Shown here: piece by piece, positions 43,048-51,392 of the stretch | Layout of the letters: every line of letters starts with the position of its first letter | Numbering within the stretch: the stretch's first letter is position 1 | Program-made: the position numbers and the translations under genes | Assembly (NCBI GenBank): GCA_900547005.1 | Contig: URER01000004.1 | Coordinates: 1-64,000 of the forward strand | Length of the DNA stretch: 64,000 nt | Direction of reading: 5' to 3' | Origin: an uncultured Prevotella sp. | Lineage (GTDB): Bacteria > Bacteroidota > Bacteroidia > Bacteroidales > Bacteroidaceae | Notes under the pieces: model-generated | The model's input: only the letters and a program-made list of their open reading frames with translations | Told to the model about the DNA's origin: nothing | Database searches by the model: none

Positions 43048-44964
43048 ATGAGTACAAACAAGATTGGGATGAAAACCATTGAAGGCTTATCGGGAATGAC
43101 CTTTTTGATTCCCGCATATCAGAGAGGATATCGATGGACAGAACAGCAAGTAACAGATTTGCTGAATGACATATATGAATTCAATGACAGCGACAACGGC
43201 TTTTATTGCCTACAACCCTTAGTATTAGTTCAAAGGGTTGAAGATACCTTAAAACGTATCAAAGAAGAGGCACAAAGCCTTAAAGATGTAGAAACTCTAT
43301 TACGCGGAAAGTGGGAAGTGATAGATGGTCAACAACGGTTGACAACAATCCATATTATCCTCGCTTGTCTGGGCTTTGAAGGATTCTATGCCATTGAGTA
43401 TGAGACACGCAAGGGTAGTCAGGGTTTTCTTGACGACATTAAGGACTCCCAAGCCAACGACAACATCGACTATTTTCATTTTGTGACAGCCAAACAGACA
43501 GTTGAAAGATGGATAGAGAAAAAAAGTGAAATTGATCAATGCTTTGACAAAACAGCTTTTGGTACCAAACTACTTGCTTCGGTCAAGTTCATTTGGTATG
43601 AGGCCGTCAATGAGAACCCAATAAAAGTTTTCACTCGACTTAATATTGGGAAAATCAGTCTTACGAACGCCGAACTCATCAAAGCCTTGTTCCTGAATCA
43701 ATCAAACTTTCACGGAACAATTACATTACGCCAGCAACAAGTCGCAATGGAATGGGATCAGATTGAATATGCTCTGCAAAACGAAGAGATGTGGCTATTC
43801 CTGAATGAAGTCGGCTACGAGAAGCCCACACGCATAGATTTAATTTTTGACCTCATTTGTGATAAAGACAAATTGGCTCTGTTTTCGAACAAAAGCACTG
43901 AGCAAAAGGATGAATTGAGAATAAATATAGGGACTGACAACTATAAAACTTTTAGATATTTCTATGAGTACTTTAGGGTTGCTACCGGGGACAAAATAAA
44001 TAATTGTTGGAGTGTCGTGAAACAGATATTCATGACTTTTGAGGAATGGTTTAATGACTTAGAATTGTATCATTATACAGGTTACTTGATTGCGAATAAT
44101 GTTACTGTCACCGAATTACTTCAAGAATGGGGAAAAACGGGCATGACAAAAAACAAATATATCGCTATACTAAAGACAAAAATCAAGAGTAAAATAAAAG
44201 GATGCTCAACGCTTGATGCCCAGTATGAGATAGCAAAAGACGATGGAAAGGGGCATTACCCTAACAAAACGACATGCCGCCCTCTGCTATTATTGCATAA
44301 TATCCAAACCATTGTTACACAAGCGACCAACAGCAAAAAAGAATATCAAGGGCAAGTGTTTTACAAATTCCCGTTTCATTTGTATAAACTGGAAAATTGG
44401 GATGTCGAACATATTGACTCAAACACGCTGAACCCACTCGACAAAGAGAAAGATCGAAAGGAATGGCTAAAATACGCATTATTAGACGAAGCCATCTCCG
44501 ATGATGAGATTCTTACAAATGACATTCTTGATTACTTGAATGACGAGAAAAACGCGAAGGAATTCAGCGGATTGAGAGCGGAGATTGAAGGGAAAAACAA
44601 AATCGCCAACCCGTTAGACGAAAATGAGAAAAATCAGATTTGGAATTTTGCGCTTCTAGATGCAAACACCAACAGAGGTTATGGTAATGCCATATTTCCC
44701 GTGAAACGCCGATGTATTATAGGAAAGGATCAAGGTCTCTCATTTATAGTGAAAATCCAAGGTAAACAGTTTTTGACAGAAACGGTCAAGAACTCATCCT
44801 CGTTTATTCCACCTTGTACAAAATACGCTTTCCTCAAATACTATAACTCAGTCTCTGCCTCTATTTCCTATTGGGACAGAAATGATGCTATTGCCTATCG
44901 CAACAATATGTTTAAAATACTGGAAGAATTCAACGTACAAATAAACGATAATAATCATGAATAG
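43048..44964 (+). CDS. DUF262 and DUF1524 protein, GmrSD-like nuclease
   Basis: A 638-residue protein joining the two halves of GmrSD-type enzymes. The N-terminal DUF262 (ParB/Srx-like NTPase fold) shows IPAYQRGYRW, VIDGQQRLTTI and FTRLNIGKISLTNAEL. The C-terminal part carries the DUF1524 HNH-type pattern: WDVEHIDSN near residue 453, then NFALLDANTNRGYGNAIFPVKR. Characterised relatives are type IV restriction enzymes cutting modified DNA (GmrSD, BrxU) and SspE. The target here is unknown. It overlaps the next DUF262 gene by 8 bp. Confidence 0.85.
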   Translation: MSTNKIGMKTIEGLSGMTFLIPAYQRGYRWTEQQVTDLLNDIYEFNDSDNGFYCLQPLVLVQRVEDTLKRIKEEAQSLKDVETLLRGKWEVIDGQQRLTTIHIILACLGFEGFYAIEYETRKGSQGFLDDIKDSQANDNIDYFHFVTAKQTVERWIEKKSEIDQCFDKTAFGTKLLASVKFIWYEAVNENPIKVFTRLNIGKISLTNAELIKALFLNQSNFHGTITLRQQQVAMEWDQIEYALQNEEMWLFLNEVGYEKPTRIDLIFDLICDKDKLALFSNKSTEQKDELRINIGTDNYKTFRYFYEYFRVATGDKINNCWSVVKQIFMTFEEWFNDLELYHYTGYLIANNVTVTELLQEWGKTGMTKNKYIAILKTKIKSKIKGCSTLDAQYEIAKDDGKGHYPNKTTCRPLLLLHNIQTIVTQATNSKKEYQGQVFYKFPFHLYKLENWDVEHIDSNTLNPLDKEKDRKEWLKYALLDEAISDDEILTNDILDYLNDEKNAKEFSGLRAEIEGKNKIANPLDENEKNQIWNFALLDANTNRGYGNAIFPVKRRCIIGKDQGLSFIVKIQGKQFLTETVKNSSSFIPPCTKYAFLKYYNSVSASISYWDRNDAIAYRNNMFKILEEFNVQINDNNHE

Positions 44965-47551
44965 CGAGATATCTTTTTGGAAATACATAGAATCCCATAA
45001 CATTGAAATCCCTATCATTCAACGCGATTATGCCCAAGGCAGAGAGGGCCAGGAATACCTTAGAGAGTCACTGCTAAAAAACATAAAACAGGCATTAGAT
45101 CGAGAATTGCCAGACTCGGGTAATATACTGAAACTTGATTTCGTATATGGGGCATTGGATAATGGTGTGCTAAGTCCGCTCGACGGACAACAAAGACTAA
45201 CCACACTTTGGTTGCTACACTGGTTTGTGGCTTATAAGGCTGGAGTCCTAAGGGCTGATGTCCGCAATCGACTACGAAGATTCTCATATGCGACCCGAAT
45301 ATCTTCTACCGAGTTTTGTGAATCTCTCGCGACAGAAGAGCTTCCCCAAAACTCCCAACAGCAGTTATTTCTCAAACAACTATCGTTTGAGACTATTACC
45401 AACCATGTGTCAGACATTGAATGGGAGACAACCATACTGAATTCATTAAAATGTGCAAAGACTGAAAAAGAGTTTGTTCAAACGAAGAACAAACTGCGTC
45501 AAACCCTATTGGTATCTTCGGTCATACAAAATCAGGTGTGGTTTCATTCTAAGTGGAAACAAGACCCGACGGTTCAGTCGATGTTGAGGATGTTAAGTGG
45601 AGCAACCAACAAAAATAAAGACGGAAAGGAAATCATTGACGGCATGGAAGAACTGTTTGAAAGTTGCTCCCCTGAAGACTTTATTTCCTATTGGGATATT
45701 CTGACTGGAGATAATTGTCCTATACTATTTTACCAGTTGCCCATGCATGAGTTCAGATTGACCGATGATCTCTACATCAAAATGAATGCCCGTGGTAAAC
45801 AACTCACCAGCTTTGAAAACTTCAAGGCCGAAATTCAAGGCTTTATACGGGATAAAGGGTGGAATGACCTGTTGAATGATATTACAGGTATTGGGGCAAA
45901 GATGGACAATACATGGACCGATATATTTTGGGCAAACAGGAGTTCAAAGGGTAAAATTGACGAAATCTACTTTACATTCCTCAACCGTTATTTTTTGAAT
46001 TACAAGCTACGAGATATTGACGAGAAAAGTCAATACTATGAGTTTTTTACTCAAAAAGGAGATGACCTAGGTGACAATGCCATACGTTTCAATTCATTGG
46101 ATCACTACAAATGGAACGGAGATATTGATGAAGACTTGTTCAACGACTTGAATGCCATTCTAGACAACTATCAGCTGTCCGAGATATTACCCTCAGATAT
46201 GTGTGCTCCGTGGGATGACAAATTCCGATTCATACCCGAATACATATCAGACAATGGCCAAGAGGTTTTTGCCGACAAGGAAAAGACCTATTTGAAGGTA
46301 ACATCGCTTAACCAAGTTCATCGAGTGGTGTTCTACGCGGTGTGTAAATATTTCAAGGAAGGTGCGACCGAACAAGGAAAGCAAAGCTTTAATCGGTGGA
46401 TGCGGTTTGTCTGGAATCTGGTATCAGTAAAATCGTCCGACGGCAATCCCACTATTAGAAACGTGGCAGAAATGAAAAACGCATTGGTCATTATAGACAA
46501 ATTTGACTCACATCATATCTATGAGGGTTTATACGGTCATGAATTAGTTGAGAAACCGAACAACATAGAGCAGCAGTTTAATGAAGAGATTCTCAAGGTG
46601 AGACAATTGTTTGATCCTGATAGCGGACTCATTCGCTATGACGGACAACTCCGCAATGAAAACGGTTTCGTTTTCTCACATTGGGAGAACGCAATAAGGA
46701 TGGCTGAAGCATGTGCGTTTTTTAATGGTTCGATACGCTTTCTGTTTACTTCAGGAAACGGTGAAGTGAAATGGAATGACTTCGACACAAAATACACAAA
46801 TGCCAAACAAGCTTTTGAACGAGAACATATTTCGACAATTACCCTGCGTAATCTGGTTTTCCGAATCAGAGATTGGGATAAACTTACCACAATAACAATG
46901 GATTGTGAGAAGAAATCGTGGAGAAACATCCTACTTGACAATCGTTTCGCTATGGAAGTCCATCTCCTGCTGACTGAGTTCTCCTTTAACGAAGAGCAAC
47001 TTTCACAACAGCCTTCTCCATTCGTTGGCACACAAAAAATAGCCCATGAAGACCTGTATCAGACACGATTAACCCGCCAACTAAGATGGCAACCCTTCAA
47101 ATTGTCAAACGGCTATCCATATCGGCTTGTTCCACCAGGTGCATGGGCTCAATACAAGATTTATCACATTGGTACTCCCCGCAATCGAATCCTTGCTATG
47201 GCATTTGAAGAAGGGCACGTCTTTTCAAATCACACTGAGCAACGGTTGGGCGATAGCGGTTATTTCTGGGGCGATGACATCAACTTCAAATACAAATCCG
47301 AAAAGCACCAAAAAGTATATCGGTTCCAGTGGTGGCATAACAGAACAATTAAAGAATTTGACGTTTACTTAATGACTCGCGAGTGGGATTACACTAAACG
47401 TCAAAACGAAGCTTCTGTCCCCACAGGCACAGATGCAGATAAGTATTTTTGTGCTAATGTTCCTGATGATGCAGATATTGCAACCTTATACTCAATATTA
47501 GATGGGATAATAGACATGTACAAGGATGATAAGGTGTCTAACGTGAAATGA
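44957..47551 (+). CDS. Second DUF262 domain-containing protein
   Basis: An 864-residue protein with its own DUF262 domain: IPIIQRDYAQGRE near residue 18, SPLDGQQRLTTLWLL near 74, and KMNARGKQLTSFENFKAEI near 278. The long remainder (about 350-864) has no HNH motif that I can see. It contains aromatic-rich segments near the C-terminus (RFQWWHNRTIKEFDVYL). Paired with the preceding DUF262+DUF1524 protein and translationally coupled to it by overlap, it may be a sensor or regulatory partner. That role is inference. Confidence 0.8.
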   Translation: MNSEISFWKYIESHNIEIPIIQRDYAQGREGQEYLRESLLKNIKQALDRELPDSGNILKLDFVYGALDNGVLSPLDGQQRLTTLWLLHWFVAYKAGVLRADVRNRLRRFSYATRISSTEFCESLATEELPQNSQQQLFLKQLSFETITNHVSDIEWETTILNSLKCAKTEKEFVQTKNKLRQTLLVSSVIQNQVWFHSKWKQDPTVQSMLRMLSGATNKNKDGKEIIDGMEELFESCSPEDFISYWDILTGDNCPILFYQLPMHEFRLTDDLYIKMNARGKQLTSFENFKAEIQGFIRDKGWNDLLNDITGIGAKMDNTWTDIFWANRSSKGKIDEIYFTFLNRYFLNYKLRDIDEKSQYYEFFTQKGDDLGDNAIRFNSLDHYKWNGDIDEDLFNDLNAILDNYQLSEILPSDMCAPWDDKFRFIPEYISDNGQEVFADKEKTYLKVTSLNQVHRVVFYAVCKYFKEGATEQGKQSFNRWMRFVWNLVSVKSSDGNPTIRNVAEMKNALVIIDKFDSHHIYEGLYGHELVEKPNNIEQQFNEEILKVRQLFDPDSGLIRYDGQLRNENGFVFSHWENAIRMAEACAFFNGSIRFLFTSGNGEVKWNDFDTKYTNAKQAFEREHISTITLRNLVFRIRDWDKLTTITMDCEKKSWRNILLDNRFAMEVHLLLTEFSFNEEQLSQQPSPFVGTQKIAHEDLYQTRLTRQLRWQPFKLSNGYPYRLVPPGAWAQYKIYHIGTPRNRILAMAFEEGHVFSNHTEQRLGDSGYFWGDDINFKYKSEKHQKVYRFQWWHNRTIKEFDVYLMTREWDYTKRQNEASVPTGTDADKYFCANVPDDADIATLYSILDGIIDMYKDDKVSNVK

Positions 47552-47586
47552 TTCTGAAATGCAATCATACCTAAATTCTTGAACGA

Positions 47587-48099
47587 ATGCTCACCTATAT
47601 CTCCAACACCGTCCACTACAAAGATGTGTTTGCTCGTGTTCCAAACGTGAAGCACAACCTGTGGATTGGGACGGCAGACATCAAAGATCTCTATGTAGAG
47701 GATGGCAAGCAGAAGAAACCTTTTCTTGCTGTACTTGCCGGCCTCATTCGGCGTGGTGTGGAGGTGCGACTCATTCACGCAAAGGAGCCTGGCCCGAACT
47801 TCAGAGAGGATTTTGACAAGTACCCGGTACTCTATGACCGTCTGGAGCGTGTCCTATGTCCACGTGTTCACTTCAAGATGATTGTATTCGACTGTAAGGA
47901 TGTGTACCTTGGCAGTGCCAACCTGACTGGAGCAGGCATCGGAATGAAGACAGACAACAAGCGTAACTTCGAGGCTGGCATCCTGACAGATGAGTCAGAA
48001 ATAGTTGAGCAGGCTATGAAACAGTTCGATGAAGTATGGATGGGAAATCATTGCAAGACCTGTAAGCGCAGAGATTATTGTTCAGACCCAATAGTATAA
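47587..48099 (+). CDS. Small phospholipase D-like protein
   Basis: A 170-residue protein with a single PLD-type half: VHFKMIVFDCKDVYLGSANL contains the H-x-K-x(n)-GSANLT pattern of the superfamily. One HKD motif implies it works as a dimer, as in the Nuc/BfiI type nucleases. A cysteine cluster at C156, C159 and C165 near the C-terminus could bind metal or nucleic acid. It lies 35 bp after the second DUF262 gene and 5 bp before the HAD gene. Nuclease activity is likely but not proven. Confidence 0.8.
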   Translation: MLTYISNTVHYKDVFARVPNVKHNLWIGTADIKDLYVEDGKQKKPFLAVLAGLIRRGVEVRLIHAKEPGPNFREDFDKYPVLYDRLERVLCPRVHFKMIVFDCKDVYLGSANLTGAGIGMKTDNKRNFEAGILTDESEIVEQAMKQFDEVWMGNHCKTCKRRDYCSDPIV

Positions 48100-48104
48100 A
48101 TGAC

Positions 48105-48620
48105 ATGAGTGACAGTATCATATTCCTTGATTTCGATGGTGTCCTGAATACGGAACACTATCAGAACTATCTCTACCATGAAGGAAAAGCATGGCAGGAT
48201 GAACATGGTGCATTCTTTGACCCAGAAGCCGTAGAGCAACTACGTCGTATCATTGACATCACTCATGCGGACATCGTGGTAGAATCGTCTTGGAAATACC
48301 TTGGACTGGAAGCGATTCAGGAAATGTGGGAAGTACGAAACATGCCAGGACGAGTGATAGACATCACACCTTCGACGGTCAGTGACAGCTGGTTGCTTAA
48401 CGCTAACCTTGATGAACAGGATCCTGCCATGGGGCATTGCAAGGGTATGGAAATAGCCTCTTGGCTGTCAGACCATGCGGACAAAGATACACGGTATGTC
48501 ATCATTGATGATGAGTACGTCATCTTCGATTCACAGCTCCCACATTTCATCCTGACAAATCCATACGATGGCATCACAGAAGATGTCGCAAACAGGGCTA
48601 TTTCTATCTTAACGAGCTAA
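48105..48620 (+). CDS. HAD-fold protein (Swiss-army-knife RNA-repair type HAD)
   Basis: A 171-residue haloacid-dehalogenase-fold protein. Motif I is IIFLDFDGVLN with the two catalytic aspartates near residues 7-9, and the acidic motif IV region is YVIIDDEYVIF. It resembles the small HAD domains described from multi-domain RNA repair proteins, usually a phosphatase. The ATG at 48105 (MSDSIIF) is preferred, since an earlier in-frame start would overlap the PLD gene. It ends the first gene run and is followed by a hairpin terminator. Confidence 0.75.
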   Translation: MSDSIIFLDFDGVLNTEHYQNYLYHEGKAWQDEHGAFFDPEAVEQLRRIIDITHADIVVESSWKYLGLEAIQEMWEVRNMPGRVIDITPSTVSDSWLLNANLDEQDPAMGHCKGMEIASWLSDHADKDTRYVIIDDEYVIFDSQLPHFILTNPYDGITEDVANRAISILTS

Positions 48621-48656
48621 ATCATCAAGATTTTATTCAAAATACATCACTTTTCT

Positions 48657-48698
48657 CAGACCTCTGCCACAAGTTGGCGGAGGTCTGTGTTTATTTTG
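48657..48698 (+). terminator. Internal terminator within the accessory island
   Basis: CAGACCTCTGCC (48657-48668) pairs with GGCGGAGGTCTG (48676-48687, one G-T pair), followed by TGTTTATTTTG. The tail resembles a degenerate -7 element, so a new transcript may start here for the next three genes. Confidence 0.75.
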
Positions 48699-48725
48699 CA
48701 GCGTAATTTGAAAAGAAGTAGTATT

Positions 48726-49361
48726 ATGGTTGACTTACACGACTATGACATAGAACTCATAGAGAATGAGATTCTGTGGAAATATAACGACAGTCGGCAC
48801 GATTATTCCGATTGCAACTGTTTGCTCTCCTTACGCAAGGACATGATTAACAAGAGGGTGTTGGCTCACCAAGAGGAAATCCTGCCAGACATCATCGCTT
48901 TTAATGATGCCTTGCGAGACGCATTGAAAGAAATGTATGGCCGAGCACACAGCATCTGGGACAACATCAAGGATAATGTTTGGGGCGACAATGTAGAAGT
49001 GACCGCCAAATGTTTTCTCGGCTATGACTACCCGGAACTGCATCCCTTACAAGGAGAAGACAGAGAAGAACTTTGGGGTGCAATCTGTGATAGCGGTTGG
49101 AATACATTGTATGATGATGGTGTCACGCTGCCGACACTGACCTTGCCGTCAGACATTGACGAGAGCTTTGACTCATTCATCGGCATGGACTGCCCACCGC
49201 CAAACTGGAACGAGGGGCTTGACAGGGAACTGACAAAGGATTTGCATCTTATCAGTGCATTCCACAATCTCTTCGACCACATGAACTTCGCCATCACAGA
49301 TTTCATCTATGTGCGGAAGTTCGAGACAGAAATCAACATTGAAATCAATAAAAAGGTCTGA
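48726..49361 (+). CDS. Hypothetical cytosolic protein
   Basis: A 211-residue soluble, acidic protein that I do not recognise. It has no signal peptide or membrane segment. The N-terminal half is helical with a short cysteine region (DYSDCNCLLSL). The C-terminal half contains FIGMDCPPPNWNEGLDRELTKD and a helical tail. The ATG at 48726 follows the terminator and gives the shortest plausible leader. The next gene starts 1 bp after its stop, so the two are co-transcribed. Confidence 0.65.
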   Translation: MVDLHDYDIELIENEILWKYNDSRHDYSDCNCLLSLRKDMINKRVLAHQEEILPDIIAFNDALRDALKEMYGRAHSIWDNIKDNVWGDNVEVTAKCFLGYDYPELHPLQGEDREELWGAICDSGWNTLYDDGVTLPTLTLPSDIDESFDSFIGMDCPPPNWNEGLDRELTKDLHLISAFHNLFDHMNFAITDFIYVRKFETEINIEINKKV

Positions 49362-49362
49362 T

Positions 49363-49653
49363 ATGACATTCAAAGAACTTTTAGACAGCGTACAGTTTGA
49401 CGACGTGGCACCCCATATCGTCAGAATGTACCCAGATATGGAAAATTCCATTGGCTGGTACAAAATCCATTTTGATATGCTGCGCCTGATGAATCCTGTT
49501 TATCACGAGGATGCCAACGACAAGGTGTGCAATATAACCATGAAGGATTGGGAGGATGGTAGCGACCTTCACCTTGATTGTGACCCAACACTGGGTAATC
49601 AGGTAGTCATCAGTTACGCCGCATACAACTCCAAAACCCCATTAGTAAAGTAG
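49363..49653 (+). CDS. Small DUF6557-like protein
   Basis: A 96-residue protein. The opening MTFKELLDSVQFDDVAPHI, the IGWYKIHFDMLRLMNP segment and the later acidic strand region resemble DUF6557 family proteins as I remember them. The match is not certain. Function is unknown. It begins 1 bp after the preceding stop and lies 7 bp before the DnaE-like gene, making a compact three-gene set. Confidence 0.6.
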   Translation: MTFKELLDSVQFDDVAPHIVRMYPDMENSIGWYKIHFDMLRLMNPVYHEDANDKVCNITMKDWEDGSDLHLDCDPTLGNQVVISYAAYNSKTPLVK

Positions 49654-49660
49654 CAATTAT

Positions 49661-50542
49661 ATGAAAACAGCAATCGAGCAACTAAGACAACTCGTGATGG
49701 AAGGGAAAGAGACCTTTCATAATCGTGAGGTAAGGACATTTACCTTACTACAGGAACTTACGTTCATAGAGAACAGGAAACAGGCAGATTACTTCTTGGC
49801 GATGCACAAATATGTGAAAGAACTAAAGTCCATGCCTGATGTGCTCATTGGTCCTGGTCGCGGATGGATGACCGCCTCACATGTTTGCCAAACTCTCGGC
49901 ATCACCAATATCTGCCTCGGAGCTATCAGTCTTGAACCGATTGACTTTTGGGGCGATGAAGACAGTGACACGACGATGGATATAGAGGTTGACGAAGATA
50001 CCTATGACTGGGCATGTTTCAAGGCTGCAGAGGTTTTCGGGTATGACAATGTTGCCCGCACGGCAGAAATAGATAACATCCAGAATGAAGAAGCCTATGT
50101 GTTCCGTGGATATAGCAACAAGCAACAAGCCTATTCTATAGTTGTCTGCCATGATGGTATCGCAAACCATTATAAGGTCTATGAAAAGGAAGGTGATGAC
50201 GGATTGGATATGCTCTATGTTGACGGCGATATTGAACCTACAGATAACACACAGATATTCAGATTCAATGTCATCTGCTCAGATACGCTGACTCGCATCA
50301 AACAAATCCAACGCGAAATTGTCAAGGCAGGGAAAGATTGTCCAGACATATATGAGAGGGGGAATGCCAACATATTGTATTATTTGGATGGTTATCAGAC
50401 TTTATTTGATGACAAAGACAGAAGCATTCCGTTCTTTGGTAACAAGTTGGCAAAGGAAATGGCAGAGACGCTTTTCAACAAGATATGGTCAATGGATGAG
50501 CTGCTGACCATTGTTGCACTATCCAGTACACGGCTGATTTAG
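49661..50542 (+). CDS. Stand-alone DnaE palm-like protein, probably catalytically inactive
   Basis: A 293-residue protein that can be laid end to end on the palm region of bacterial DNA polymerase III alpha (E. coli DnaE about 330-610). ADYFLAMHKYV precedes IGPGRGW (63-69, DnaE VGPGRGS) and LGIT. TTMDIEVDED (104-113) matches MPDFDVDF, and the following WACFKAAEVFGYDNVAR matches the helix after it. RFNVICSDTLT (201-211) matches KFDFLGLRTLT. FDDKDRSIPFF through LLTIVAL matches the DnaE segment ending in FEDxIALxAL. The catalytic aspartates become D107, E109 and N203. PHP, fingers and C-terminal domains are absent. Confidence 0.7.
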   Translation: MKTAIEQLRQLVMEGKETFHNREVRTFTLLQELTFIENRKQADYFLAMHKYVKELKSMPDVLIGPGRGWMTASHVCQTLGITNICLGAISLEPIDFWGDEDSDTTMDIEVDEDTYDWACFKAAEVFGYDNVARTAEIDNIQNEEAYVFRGYSNKQQAYSIVVCHDGIANHYKVYEKEGDDGLDMLYVDGDIEPTDNTQIFRFNVICSDTLTRIKQIQREIVKAGKDCPDIYERGNANILYYLDGYQTLFDDKDRSIPFFGNKLAKEMAETLFNKIWSMDELLTIVALSSTRLI

Positions 50543-51392
50543 CATAGCAGCATGGCGATATGGCAGCATAGCAGAGCATTCCTGCAAATTATCAAGAATT
50601 CCAAATATAACAATTAACATAGACGATGATAATCGAACTTAGAGATGGTTTTTAAGGAATTTAGAACTATCATTAAAGGGCAATATATCGCGCAAATATA
50701 CTCGTCAAAAATCTTTACAACTATACCCTATAAAACTCGCGTATTTTCAAACAAGATCTTCTTCGCTTGCAAATACCGCAAAATATGGCATTTTACACAA
50801 TATCGAGTTAATAGTTTGAAAATCAATAAGTTAGCTTATCATTTAACAAAATCGGCAGTTTTAGGAAGCAAAAATGACCTCGTTACAATGCAAAAGTGGC
50901 TCCGTTAGAGGCCAACGGAGCCACTTTTAGGCTTCAACGGAGCCTCCGTTGCACTCCAAAACGGCCTAAAACAGAGTCTAAAAGTGCCACTTTTGAAAGC
51001 TAACGAACGTTAAATAGGGCGAAAACGCTGTTTTTCGGTGTTTTCAGAGAGGGTAAATTTTGAAGAAAAATGACCCGATTTTTTTCTAACGGAGGCACTT
51101 TTGAAATTTTGAGTTACAAATTTTGAGTTTGGAGTTGGGATTTTTGCGACACAAAAATCATCGAAAATGAGTAACGAGACCTATATTTAACACTCGTTCA
51201 CACGAAAGAGTCAACTTCGCAGAGGGGTGATTTTTGACAAAAATTTTTACTTTTTGATTGTAAAATTTACGAGTAGACGGGGTAACGAATTGCAAGTAAA
51301 CAAGTTGAGGAGCAGGCGGTTTATTGCCCATTTCTCAACTTGTGAGAGTTGGAATTTAGGACAAACACAGGGATGAAGTATTCTCAAAAAAA
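50543..51392. other. Gene-free 850-bp region with repeated hairpin sequences
   Basis: No convincing gene is present. The left part has short GCAGCATRGC repeats (50545-50578). AT-rich DNA follows, then a cluster of AACGGAG/AAAAGTG repeat units (50892-51110), and then AT-rich DNA up to the convergent DUF5715 gene. It forms the right border of the accessory island. Confidence 0.65.
50892..50928. repeat. Perfect 15-bp inverted repeat (hairpin) in a repeat cluster
   Basis: AAAAGTGGCTCCGTT (50892-50906) and AACGGAGCCACTTTT (50914-50928) form a perfect stem with a 7-base loop. Related pieces recur nearby: AACGGAGCCTCCGTT at 50936, AAAAGTGCCACTTTT at 50981 and AACGGAGGCACTTTT at 51088. This suggests an interspersed repetitive element rather than a single terminator. 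Confidence 0.8.

Noticed and set aside
50645..50908. An 87-codon open frame at the right edge of the island
   Set aside because: The product is a lysine- and aromatic-rich translation of AT-rich DNA that runs into a hairpin repeat; no domain or promoter supports it.
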